The notes under the pieces: model-generated
The model's input: the letters and a program-made list of their open reading frames with translations, nothing else
What the model was told of the DNA's origin: nothing
Database searches by the model: none
In this document: one piece after another, positions 1-6,520 of the stretch
How the letters are laid out: the number at the start of each line of letters is the position of its first letter
Position numbering within the stretch: the stretch's first letter is position 1
Source: Thermoplasmata archaeon
GTDB lineage: Archaea > Thermoplasmatota > Thermoplasmata > Lutacidiplasmatales > UBA184
Assembly (NCBI GenBank): GCA_030039825.1
Contig: JASHUV010000051.1
Coordinates: 1 to 21,497 of the forward strand
Length of the DNA stretch: 21,497 nucleotides
Direction: 5' to 3'
Made by a program: the position numbers and the translations under genes

Positions 1-331
1 CCAGCTCGTCGAGCTCATCAACGGGGACGTCGACGGGGGGGCGCTCCCGGTCCCGAGCGTGACCGCCACCTCGCTCTGCGGGGCGCCGCTCGTCACCCCG
101 TGGGTGGCCTGGTACGTCGTGCTCGAGTCGCCGACCGGCGCGGACCTCGCGGACTTCACCTACTCCCACGGCTGGATCGACGTCGACGGGGTGTCGGGGG
201 CGCAGACGATCCCGAACGGATCGCAGATCGACCTGCTCTCCGATCCCGCCTCCTTCGCCCACCTCTCCTTCGGGCTCTGCGTCGTCGGCAACCTCGGGGC
301 GCCCACCGTCAACGTCTGCGCCCAGCTGTAG
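1..331 (+). CDS. Surface/secreted protein, C-terminal fragment (cut by left edge)
   Basis: This frame is open from base 2 to a TAG at 329-331 with no stop before it, so the gene begins outside the window; the GTG at 59 is probably internal. About 109 residues are visible. They resemble the last ~130 residues of the convergent propeller protein at 351-2654: shared elements in the same order are a DxDG strand, PSV-x-A-x-S-x-C, WYVVL-x-x-P-x-G, an aromatic/Thr stretch ending in GW-x-x-V, and I-x-NGS. Family knowledge gives no function for this domain. I infer an extracellular beta-rich domain, probably preceded by a membrane anchor as in its neighbour. The gene ends 19 nt from the end of the convergent gene. 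It is convincingly coding because of the similarity; its role is unknown. Confidence 0.8.
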   Translation, partial: QLVELINGDVDGGALPVPSVTATSLCGAPLVTPWVAWYVVLESPTGADLADFTYSHGWIDVDGVSGAQTIPNGSQIDLLSDPASFAHLSFGLCVVGNLGAPTVNVCAQL

Positions 332-350
332 TCGGAGGCCGCCCCGGCGG

Positions 351-2654
351 CTACAGGTCCGCGATCCCGGCGATCGCCGTCCCCGAGCCGCCGCTGAGGA
401 TCAGCCCCACCTCGAGGGTGTAGGTCGACTCGAACTGGTAGGCCCCGAGGTGGGAGACGGTCGGGTTGCAGACGAGGGTGAGGGCCGAGCCGTTCGCGAT
501 CGGCGCCGGCCAGGGACCGTTGCCGACCGGGAGCCAGCCCTGGGTGAGCGTGTAGTAGGCGATGTTCGTTCCCGAAGGATCGCTGAGGACGACGTACCAG
601 CTGAACCCGACGTTGAGGCCGCTCGACGCCGTCCAGTTCGGGGTGGGGAGGGCGCCCGCACAGTCGCTCGAGGCGCTCACCGAGGGGAGCGGCCCCGTGC
701 TGTACAGCGTGTCGCCGTCGAGGTCGACGACGACGAGGATGGCGTCGTCCGTGGTCACCGTGACGGAGGCGTTGATCCAGGGGATCCGCTCGGCGATCGC
801 GGCCGGTCCGGTCGAGCACGGCACGACACCGAGGGCGGCGGGTCCGAGACGGACGAGGGAGCCGCCGGTGGGCGCCACCGAACTCCCCGGCGGCGGCCGG
901 AGGTCCGGGACGACGACGAGGTAGGCGACGAGAACGAGGAGGGCGACCCCGACCACCGCCCCGATGAGGCGGATCCGCCCCCGGTCGCGCTCACGGCGGA
1001 ACCGGGCGGAGGGGCCGGCCCCGGCGGCGGGTGGGCTCGCCGTCGCGTCGACCCGGGCCGGCTCGTCGGGGCCTTCCGACCGGCGCGCCCGTCGGAAGGA
1101 GACCGCCCAGGCGCCCAGTCCGACGGCGAGCAGGGCGACGGCCGCTCCCGCGGCGATCCCCTCCCAGGTCCGTATCCCGATCCCGAGCCACTCCTCGCAC
1201 GCGCCCGAGACGAATCGGACGGGCACCGCGAGGTCGCCCGGGCCGACGGTGGCCACCCCCTTGGGTCCGGCGGCGGCGCAGCCCTCGGAGCCGGCGATCG
1301 CGAAGGTGTACGTTCCGTTCGGGACCTCGAAGACGACCTTCCCACCGGTGGAGTTCTTGACGACCCCGTCGAGCGCCACCGACCAGCGCGCGCCGGCCGG
1401 GAGCCAGCTCTCCGAGAAGGTGACGTTCTCCGAGGGCCGGGTGCCGTCGTCGATCACGCTCACGTTGTTCGACGCCCGGTTCGCGACGAAGAGCTCGTGC
1501 TCGGCCCCGTCGTACGTCGCGGCTTCCGGACCCGAGCCGACCGGGATCGTCCCGACGACCGCGTCGCGCGCCGCGGAGATCACGGTGACGTTGCCCGAGA
1601 GCGCGTTCGCGACGTACACCCCGTCGTTGCCGTCGTCGAACGCCGGCACGTCCGGCCCGATCCCGGTCCCCACGGTGGCGACCACCGAGTTCGTCGTCCC
1701 GTTGAGGACGCTCAGGGTGTCGGACCCGTAGTTCGCCACGAGGATCGTCCCCTGGACCGGGTCGACGACCGGCGTCTCCGGCAGCAGGCCGACGCTGAGG
1801 TTCGCGACGATCCGGTCGGTCGATCCGGAGAGGACAGCGATCCCCCCGGCGGCGGCCGAACCGACCCCCGAGATCTCCGGGAAGTAGAGGTCCCCGTTCG
1901 CCGGATCGAAGGCCGGCGTCTGGAGGTAGGCCCCGCCGACGGTCAGGTTCGCGACGACGGCGTTCGTCGCCCCGGCGATCACGCTCACGTCGTTCGTCCC
2001 CTCGATCGGGACGAAGACCTCGCCGTTCGCGGTATCGACGGCCGGCGGGAGCGGCGGGGCGGAGAGGGCGATCGTCGCCGCGATCGCGTCCGTCGACGCG
2101 TTCAGGACGACGACATCGGAGGAGAGGGCGCTCGTGATGTAGAGGTCCCCCGTCCGGGGGTCGGCGACCGGGCTCAGCGGGAGGGGAGCCGCGGCGACCG
2201 ACACCGTCGCCGCGACCGTGTTCGAGGCGCCGGAGATCACGCTGACGGAGTTCGTCCCCTCCGTCGCGAGGTAGAGCGTTCCGTTCGGCAGGTCGAGCGC
2301 GGGCGGGACCGGTTGGATGCCGGTGGGGATGGTCGCCACGAGCGCGTCGGACGATCCCGAGATGACGCTGACGTTGCTCACATCGTAGTTGGCGACGTAG
2401 ACCTCGCCGTTCGCCGGATCGAGAACGGGCGCGAGGGGGTTCTTCCCGACGTCGATCGAGGCGACCACCCGGCCGTACGGGGCCCCGGGGGCGAGCCCGC
2501 CCGCCATCGTCGGGACGGACCTCGCGGCGACCGGGTTCGACACGGCGAGCAGGCTCGATCCGAGGAGCGCGAGCAGGGCGACGACGACGAGATCGGAGGG
2601 GGGGGCCCGGGCCCGTTCGACCCGGGGCCGCCGGGCGGGGGCGGACCGCCTCAT
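351..2654 (-). CDS. YVTN beta-propeller membrane protein with thermopsin-like module and C-terminal surface domain
   Basis: A 767-residue predicted cell-surface protein. The order is: a hydrophobic segment at 21-38 (signal or anchor); eight ~42-residue YVTN-type repeats at about 62-405, each with a D-x-x-NG-x-x-YVAN-like strand and an x-VSVI-x-G strand; a VTFSESWLPAG module at 411-485 with W-S-V-x-LDG and VPNGTYTF, as seen in Thermoplasmatota surface proteins; a TM at 497-520 followed by RRARR; a second TM at 561-583 after RRERDRGR; and a C-terminal domain at 584-767 resembling the gene at 1-331. Many N-x-S/T sites suggest a glycosylated exterior. The ATG at 2654 is chosen because it overlaps the upstream stop by 4 nt (ATGA); the frame is open further upstream but that part is Arg/Gly-rich and lies inside the neighbour. 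A binding or scaffold role is inferred; the ligand is unknown. Confidence 0.88.
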   Translation of the reverse strand: MRRSAPARRPRVERARAPPSDLVVVALLALLGSSLLAVSNPVAARSVPTMAGGLAPGAPYGRVVASIDVGKNPLAPVLDPANGEVYVANYDVSNVSVISGSSDALVATIPTGIQPVPPALDLPNGTLYLATEGTNSVSVISGASNTVAATVSVAAAPLPLSPVADPRTGDLYITSALSSDVVVLNASTDAIAATIALSAPPLPPAVDTANGEVFVPIEGTNDVSVIAGATNAVVANLTVGGAYLQTPAFDPANGDLYFPEISGVGSAAAGGIAVLSGSTDRIVANLSVGLLPETPVVDPVQGTILVANYGSDTLSVLNGTTNSVVATVGTGIGPDVPAFDDGNDGVYVANALSGNVTVISAARDAVVGTIPVGSGPEAATYDGAEHELFVANRASNNVSVIDDGTRPSENVTFSESWLPAGARWSVALDGVVKNSTGGKVVFEVPNGTYTFAIAGSEGCAAAGPKGVATVGPGDLAVPVRFVSGACEEWLGIGIRTWEGIAAGAAVALLAVGLGAWAVSFRRARRSEGPDEPARVDATASPPAAGAGPSARFRRERDRGRIRLIGAVVGVALLVLVAYLVVVPDLRPPPGSSVAPTGGSLVRLGPAALGVVPCSTGPAAIAERIPWINASVTVTTDDAILVVVDLDGDTLYSTGPLPSVSASSDCAGALPTPNWTASSGLNVGFSWYVVLSDPSGTNIAYYTLTQGWLPVGNGPWPAPIANGSALTLVCNPTVSHLGAYQFESTYTLEVGLILSGGSGTAIAGIADL
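1440..2471 (-). repeat. Eight tandem ~42-codon YVTN propeller repeats
   Basis: Repeat units inside the propeller gene start at about residues 62, 105, 147, 191, 232, 281, 323 and 366. Each begins with a V/I-V-A-T/N-I/L/V strand and ends with an x-V-S-V-I/L-x-G strand plus a S/T-N/D-A turn. The fifth unit is longer because of a Gly/Ala insertion near residues 262-271. The units are diverged at the DNA level, so this is an old protein repeat and not a recent DNA duplication. Confidence 0.85.
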
Positions 2655-3970
2655 CCTTCGCCCCCGGTGTCGTTGCCCCCCTCGCCCGCCCCTTCCCCGT
2701 CGCCCGTCGGACCCCCGAGGAGGGGCTCGCCCTGGTAGTCGACGTTCTCGAGGACCGATTGCGCCATCGCGACCAGGACGCTTGGGAGCGGAACGAATCC
2801 GGTGGCGTTGAACGCCGACTGTCCGCTCCCCGTGAGCCACTCGAGGAAGCTCAGGAACCACAGCGCGGCCGCCTTCGTGACGGGGGAGCCCCCGGCCTCG
2901 CCGACCTCCCGGAGGAGCACGATGTCGTCGAACGTGGTCAACGGGTAGCTCCCGGCGGCCGGGGCGGTCCAGGCCGTCAGGTTCGGACCGGGGGTCACCG
3001 TCGCCGACCCGTTCGCGAGCTCACCGAGCACGACCCGGGCGACCGACGTCGCCGCCGTCGTCAACCCCGTCGCGTTCGGGACCGCGAATCCGCCGGCCTC
3101 GTCCTGCACGCGCGCGAGGCCGACCCCGGGCGAGAGGGTCTCTCCCGCGGGGAGATAGCCGATCGACCCGGCGGTCCGGGCGATGTAGCTCATCATCGCG
3201 GCGGCGCCGCTCGCCCCGACCCCCGGGAAGCCCGTCGGGGAGGATTCGGGGCCGACCGACGCGTTGAAGCTCGCGTTCGTGGCCGAGAGGTACGCCGTGA
3301 GCCCGGCGGTGGCGGCCGTGGAACCCGAGAGGAACGACGGCGAGACGGCCCCGGTCGACGGGGGAACTCCCCCGGGATTCAGGGCCGCGATCGCCGGGTC
3401 CGACCAGTTCCGGATCGCGCCGTCGAAGATGCCGGCGAGGTCCGAGGCGGAGAGATTGAGCGGGTCCGGCAGCCCCGAGGCGTGGTAGACGATGGCGATG
3501 GCGCCCACCACCGCCGGGAGGTAGACGACCGGCCCGGACGCGGCCGCCTCTTCCGCGCGGGTGGGGTAGGAGGTCGTCAGGAGGAACTCCGATGGGCCGC
3601 TCGCGAGCGGAGCCAGCCCCGCGGTGGCCGCGGCCCCACGGAGCGTGGTGGTGACGCATCCGGCGGTCACGTTCCGGAACTCGGCGCTGAGGGTGAGGAG
3701 GCTCGCGTTGACCCGCGGGTCGAGATCGCCGGAGAGGGCGCCGATGAGCTGGACCGGGGGGCCGTTGCAACCCCCGCCGGGGCCCGTCCCGCCCGAGCGG
3801 GTGAACGGAGGGCCCCCGAGGGCCCAGTCCGCCCCCGCTCCGGCCACGACGACGACCGCGGCGAGGAGCGCCCCGAGAACGACCCCCCGCCGCGTTCCCG
3901 CCCGGGCGGCCCTCGAGGGGGTCCTCCCCGGGTTCGTCCCCTCGGACGAGGCGCCCGCCTCCGCCGCCAT
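2651..3970 (-). CDS. PstS-like substrate-binding protein (membrane-anchored, divergent ligand site)
   Basis: A 439-residue periplasmic-binding-protein type 2 fold. A TM or signal anchor at 29-50 follows an Arg-rich start. PstS family hallmarks are LNLSASDLAGIFDGAIRNW with DPAIAALNPG (171-200), GSIGYLP (268-274), SYPLTTFDDIVL (341-352) and WLTGSGQSAFNATGFVPLP (378-396). The N-terminal GSG and DFGASD-type motifs are not evident, and the usual HRSDGSGTT loop reads SPSFLSGSTAAT (210-221), so phosphate binding is doubtful. The C-terminus is an acidic Gly/Glu tail. No pstC, pstA or pstB is nearby; instead the gene is coupled through a 4-nt overlap to the propeller gene. The ATG at 3970 follows a GGAGGT element. 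I am confident of the fold; the ligand is unknown. It may be a surface receptor rather than a transporter subunit. Confidence 0.85.
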   Translation of the reverse strand: MAAEAGASSEGTNPGRTPSRAARAGTRRGVVLGALLAAVVVVAGAGADWALGGPPFTRSGGTGPGGGCNGPPVQLIGALSGDLDPRVNASLLTLSAEFRNVTAGCVTTTLRGAAATAGLAPLASGPSEFLLTTSYPTRAEEAAASGPVVYLPAVVGAIAIVYHASGLPDPLNLSASDLAGIFDGAIRNWSDPAIAALNPGGVPPSTGAVSPSFLSGSTAATAGLTAYLSATNASFNASVGPESSPTGFPGVGASGAAAMMSYIARTAGSIGYLPAGETLSPGVGLARVQDEAGGFAVPNATGLTTAATSVARVVLGELANGSATVTPGPNLTAWTAPAAGSYPLTTFDDIVLLREVGEAGGSPVTKAAALWFLSFLEWLTGSGQSAFNATGFVPLPSVLVAMAQSVLENVDYQGEPLLGGPTGDGEGAGEGGNDTGGEG

Positions 3971-4002
3971 GGACCTCCGCCGTAATGATGGGCGGGGGGT
4001 CC

Positions 4003-4010
4003 GTATTTAC
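4003..4010 (-). promoter_or_regulatory. TATA-like box for the PstS-like/propeller operon
   Basis: GTAAATAC on the minus strand is an AT-rich octamer in very GC-rich surroundings, about 36 nt before the ATG at 3970. It overlaps the stop codon of the marR-type gene (TAA at 4009-4007). The expected transcript start is near 3980, leaving room for the GGAGGT ribosome-binding element at about 3972-3977. Confidence 0.5.
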
Positions 4011-4573
4011 ACCTCGCGCCGACGAGGGCGACCGCGAACCGCCCGGAGGGGCCCGCGGGGCGCTCCCTCGGCCACCCCCGGAGGGACCCGGGGGCTCCTC
4101 CGTGCCGTCGGCCCGACCTCCGCCCGTCGGCCGTCGCAGGGCGCCGCCTCGATGACGCGCCGTAGCAGGCGCTCGAGCGTTCGAAGGTCGCGGAGGCTCC
4201 ACGCCGCGAACGACGCTCCGACCTCCTCGACGACGGCCCGGCGGAGCTCCTCCATCAGGCGCCGCCCCTTCGTCGTCGGCTCGAGAACGACCACGCGACG
4301 GTCCGCCCGGCTCCGTCGACGCACCACGTGCCCCGCGAGCTCGAGCTTGTCGACGAGCCCGGTGATGTTGCCGGTCGTCACGCCCATCGATCGAGCGAGG
4401 TCCTTCGTCGTCCCCCGGCCGGCGACGACGAGGGTGCGCAGGGCGGCGAACTGGCCCCAGGAGAGCCCCCGCGCCGCGAGGACCTGCCGAAAGCTCGCGT
4501 GGACGGTGAACGAGGCGCGCCGGAGCTCCTGGGTCAGCGCCTCGACCACCGGGCGGCGCGCCGGGGCGTCCAC
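4007..4573 (-). CDS. MarR-family winged-helix transcriptional regulator
   Basis: A 188-residue DNA-binding repressor or activator. Residues 10-145 form a MarR core: LSWGQFAALRTL (37-48), a helix-turn-helix with TTGNITGLVDKLELAGHV (66-83), and a wing with RSRADRRVVVLEPTTKG (87-103), including the DRR motif typical of the family. The last ~45 residues are an Arg/Pro/Gly-rich tail not normal for MarR proteins (usually 140-160 residues) and may be disordered. The GTG at 4573 is supported by GGTGA six bases upstream and by the length of helix 1. The gene is divergent from the flavin reductase at 4717, and the 143-nt region between them holds inverted repeats. I infer that it controls itself and the reductase operon. 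The effector is unknown. Confidence 0.9.
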   Translation of the reverse strand: MDAPARRPVVEALTQELRRASFTVHASFRQVLAARGLSWGQFAALRTLVVAGRGTTKDLARSMGVTTGNITGLVDKLELAGHVVRRRSRADRRVVVLEPTTKGRRLMEELRRAVVEEVGASFAAWSLRDLRTLERLLRRVIEAAPCDGRRAEVGPTARRSPRVPPGVAEGAPRGPLRAVRGRPRRREV

Positions 4574-4628
4574 CGCCCTTCACCGCCGCCCGGGGAATAA
4601 GAGGATTTCCTCGGTCCGCCCGGAACTT

Positions 4629-4642
4629 GTTTATTTCTAAAC
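4629..4642. promoter_or_regulatory. Candidate MarR operator overlapping the regulator's own TATA-like box
   Basis: GTTTA-TTTC-TAAAC is a perfect inverted repeat with 5-bp arms and a 4-nt spacer. Read on the minus strand it contains TTTAGAAATA, a plausible TATA box about 60 nt before the GTG at 4573. A second inverted repeat, ATGA-GCGG-TCAT (4645-4656), starts two bases away and abuts the rightward TATA box. The two centres are 15 bp apart. Assignment to the MarR protein is inference from position. Confidence 0.5.
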
Positions 4643-4653
4643 TGATGAGCGGT

Positions 4654-4663
4654 CATATATATT
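4654..4663 (+). promoter_or_regulatory. TATA box for the flavin reductase operon
   Basis: CATATATATT is a strong AT-rich element in GC-rich DNA, about 58 nt before the GTG at 4717. The predicted transcript start is near 4684, giving a ~33-nt leader that contains a GGAGG Shine-Dalgarno element at 4705-4709. The element overlaps the second inverted repeat (4645-4656), so a repressor there would block TBP binding. Confidence 0.6.
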
Positions 4664-4716
4664 CCGGGGCGTAGGAGGCGCGTGCCGCGTCCGATCGGCG
4701 CCCGGGAGGCCCCGAG

Positions 4717-5451
4717 GTGTCGTCCCCGCCGGGCGAAGGGGGCGTCCCGGTGATCTTCCGCTCGAAGGTGATCGCGTCCCGACGATTGACCCCGAGCTCC
4801 CACATGATCCGCGTGGAGAGGGCCGAGGGATTCCGCTACGAGCCCGTCCAGTTCTGCGGGCTGGAGCTCGCCACCCCTTCCGGGGTCGAGGAGTATCCGA
4901 TGTCGCTCGCTTCCTCGCCGACGCAGGCGTACCTCGAGTTCGGGGCGCGGCTCTCCGGGTCCCCGTGGAAGAGGGCCTTCGCGGGCCTCGTTCCCGGCGA
5001 CGAGGTGGAGATCGACGGGGCGTACGGTCACTTCATCCTCGATGCGGACCGGGACGCGGTCTTCGTGGCGGGAGGGATCGGCATCACCCCGCTCAAGGGG
5101 ATGGCCCGTTACCTCCTGGACACCCGATCCGACCGCCGGTCCGTCCTCGTCGACAGCAACCAGTCCGAGGAGGAGATCGCCTACCGGGCCGAGCTCGCGG
5201 AGATGGAGGGCCGGAACCCCCGGTTCCGGGTGATCCACACGCTGACCCGCGAACCGGAGAGCAGCGGATGGACCGGGCGACGCGGCCGGATCGACGGCGC
5301 CCTCCTCGACGAGGCCGCAGAGGGCCTCACGGACCCGATGTACTATCTCTGCGGCCGGGGCGCGCTCGTCGCGGACGCCGGCGGGCTCCTGGCCGCGAGG
5401 GGGGTCCGACCGGACCGGATCTCCTTCGAGGTGTTCCGGGGCTACCACTGA
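4717..5451 (+). CDS. FAD/NAD(P)-binding oxidoreductase, ferredoxin-NADP reductase-like
   Basis: A 244-residue flavoprotein reductase. The N-terminal beta-barrel FAD domain spans 12-108, with EYPMSLASSP (59-68) where the family usually has RxYS-x-x-S. The C-terminal NAD(P) domain carries VAGGIGITPLKG (117-128), YYLCGRGALV (209-218) and the terminal FEVFRGYH, where FNR-type proteins end near the flavin. The GTG at 4717 is chosen because GGAGG lies seven bases upstream; a second in-frame GTG at 4750 would remove 11 residues. No ferredoxin domain is fused or encoded nearby, so the electron partner is unknown. The gene is first in a two-gene operon with the SDR-like gene (12-nt gap) and divergent from the MarR-type regulator, which suggests inducible redox or stress function. 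Confidence 0.88.
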   Translation: MSSPPGEGGVPVIFRSKVIASRRLTPSSHMIRVERAEGFRYEPVQFCGLELATPSGVEEYPMSLASSPTQAYLEFGARLSGSPWKRAFAGLVPGDEVEIDGAYGHFILDADRDAVFVAGGIGITPLKGMARYLLDTRSDRRSVLVDSNQSEEEIAYRAELAEMEGRNPRFRVIHTLTREPESSGWTGRRGRIDGALLDEAAEGLTDPMYYLCGRGALVADAGGLLAARGVRPDRISFEVFRGYH

Positions 5452-5463
5452 GGTTCGGCCGAC

Positions 5464-6381
5464 ATGTCCGAGGGGGACACCGCGCGGGTCGCTGCGCGAC
5501 CCGTGCTGGTGGTCGGGGCGACGGGCGACCTCGGCGGCCGCGTGGTCGGTGAGCTCCTGTCCCGGGGCCATGCCGTGCGCGCGCTCGTCCGACCGGGGAC
5601 GGACGCGGGCCGGCTCGAGGGTCGGGGCGTCGAGGTGGTCCGGGGGGACATGCTCCTCCCCCCCACCTTGGATCCGGCGATGCGGGGAGTCTCGGCGGTC
5701 ATCACGAGCGCGATCGGGTACTCCCGTCGGAGGAAGGGGGACTCCCTCCGCACCGACTTCGAGGGGAACCGTAACCTCGTGGACGCCGCGAAGCGTCAGG
5801 GCGTCCCGCGATTCGTCTTGCTCAGCATCCTCCAGTGCCAGCTCGCTCCCAAGGTCCCCCACTTCTGGGCGAAGAAGGAGGCCGAGGACTACCTCGAGCG
5901 GCAGGGCGTCCCCTTCGTCGCCCTTCGTCCCGGGGCCTTCCTGGGCGGCGGTTCCGGCGGCTACCTCGCCCGCGGCCTCCGACGGGGGAAGCTCCTCCGG
6001 ATGACCCCGCCCGGGGTCCGGATCACGTTCATCCACCCCGACGAGGTCGCCCGCGCCCTCGCCCGCGCCGTCGACGCGTCGGTACCGCTCGGGCAGCGGA
6101 TCGATCTCGGCTCCGATCGGGCGCTCTCCACGGAAGAGCTCGCGGAGCTCCTCACCCGCGTCCTGGGCCGGCCGATCCGGCCCGGGGGCCTCGGGATGAT
6201 CCGGGGGATGCGTCTCCTGGGGCGGATCCTGCCGTCGGTCCGCGACCTCTCCGCGATGTTCGAGTTCTTCGCGACGGGCCGCTACGTCGCCGACACCGCC
6301 CGGCAGGCCGAGCTGTTCGGCCCCGTGCCGCGGGTGGAGGAGGAGGCGGAGAGGCTCGGGCGCGAGACGGGCCTTCTCTGA
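5464..6381 (+). CDS. NAD(P)-binding Rossmann protein, NmrA/atypical SDR family
   Basis: A 305-residue protein with an N-terminal Rossmann motif VLVVGATGDLGG (14-25), then ALVRPG and VVRGDMLLPPTL typical of NmrA-like/NDUFA9-like atypical short-chain dehydrogenases. The stretch FVLLSIL, followed by WAKKEAEDYLERQGVPFVALRPG, matches the usual order in which a Lys-rich helix precedes the RPG strand. A classic YxxxK catalytic pair is not clear, so it may be a sensor, a chaperone-like protein or an oxidoreductase. The ATG at 5464 lies 12 nt after the reductase stop. Its 3' end converges on tRNA-Lys with only 22 nt between them. The substrate is not predictable. Confidence 0.85.
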   Translation: MSEGDTARVAARPVLVVGATGDLGGRVVGELLSRGHAVRALVRPGTDAGRLEGRGVEVVRGDMLLPPTLDPAMRGVSAVITSAIGYSRRRKGDSLRTDFEGNRNLVDAAKRQGVPRFVLLSILQCQLAPKVPHFWAKKEAEDYLERQGVPFVALRPGAFLGGGSGGYLARGLRRGKLLRMTPPGVRITFIHPDEVARALARAVDASVPLGQRIDLGSDRALSTEELAELLTRVLGRPIRPGGLGMIRGMRLLGRILPSVRDLSAMFEFFATGRYVADTARQAELFGPVPRVEEEAERLGRETGLL

Positions 6382-6403
6382 GCGGCCTCGCCGCTCGGAC
6401 GTC

Positions 6404-6477
6404 CGGGCCCGAGGGGATTCGAACCCCCGATCTTGCGGTTAAGAGCCGCCTGCTCTGCCGGGCTGAGCTACGGGCCC
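6404..6477 (-). tRNA. tRNA-Lys(CUU)
   Basis: A complete 74-nt cloverleaf on the minus strand. The acceptor GGGCCCG pairs with CGGGCCC; U8-A9; D stem GCTC/GAGC around a 9-nt loop; anticodon stem GGCGG/CCGCA with loop CTCTTAA, giving anticodon CUU; variable loop AGATC; T arm GGGGG-TTCGAAT-CCCCT. Discriminator base 73 is G, as expected for archaeal tRNA-Lys. CCA is not encoded and there is no intron. The pair at 27-43 is a G-A mismatch. It lies directly downstream of the deoxyhypusine synthase gene. Confidence 0.95.
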
Positions 6478-6512
6478 ACGCGGACGACCGCGGCGTCCGA
6501 GCGGCGGACGGA

Positions 6513-6520
6513 TTCTTAAG
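6513..6520 (-). promoter_or_regulatory. TATA-like box for tRNA-Lys, overlapping the dys stop codon
   Basis: CTTAAGAA on the minus strand is the only AT-rich patch upstream of the tRNA, centred about 39 nt before its first base. It includes the TAA stop of the upstream gene. If used, the tRNA has an independent promoter with a ~12-nt leader; otherwise the tRNA is cut from the operon transcript. Confidence 0.4.

Noticed and set aside
1440..2471. CRISPR-like or recent DNA tandem repeat
   Set aside because: The periodicity of ~126 nt is protein-level YVTN repetition with diverged DNA, not identical repeats with spacers.
450..2738. Long open frame on the + strand opposite the propeller gene
   Set aside because: Arg/Asp/Gly/Val-rich translation with no domains; it is the antisense phase of a GC-rich gene.
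2654..2861. Longer N-terminus for the propeller protein
   Set aside because: The extra 69 residues are Arg/Gly-rich and lie wholly inside the PstS-like gene; the ATGA overlap and the hydrophobic segment favour the start at 2654.
4682..4753. Short upstream frame (GTG after GGAGG) overlapping the reductase start
   Set aside because: The spacing to GGAGG is only 3 nt and the predicted transcript start falls at or after this GTG, so it is probably not translated.
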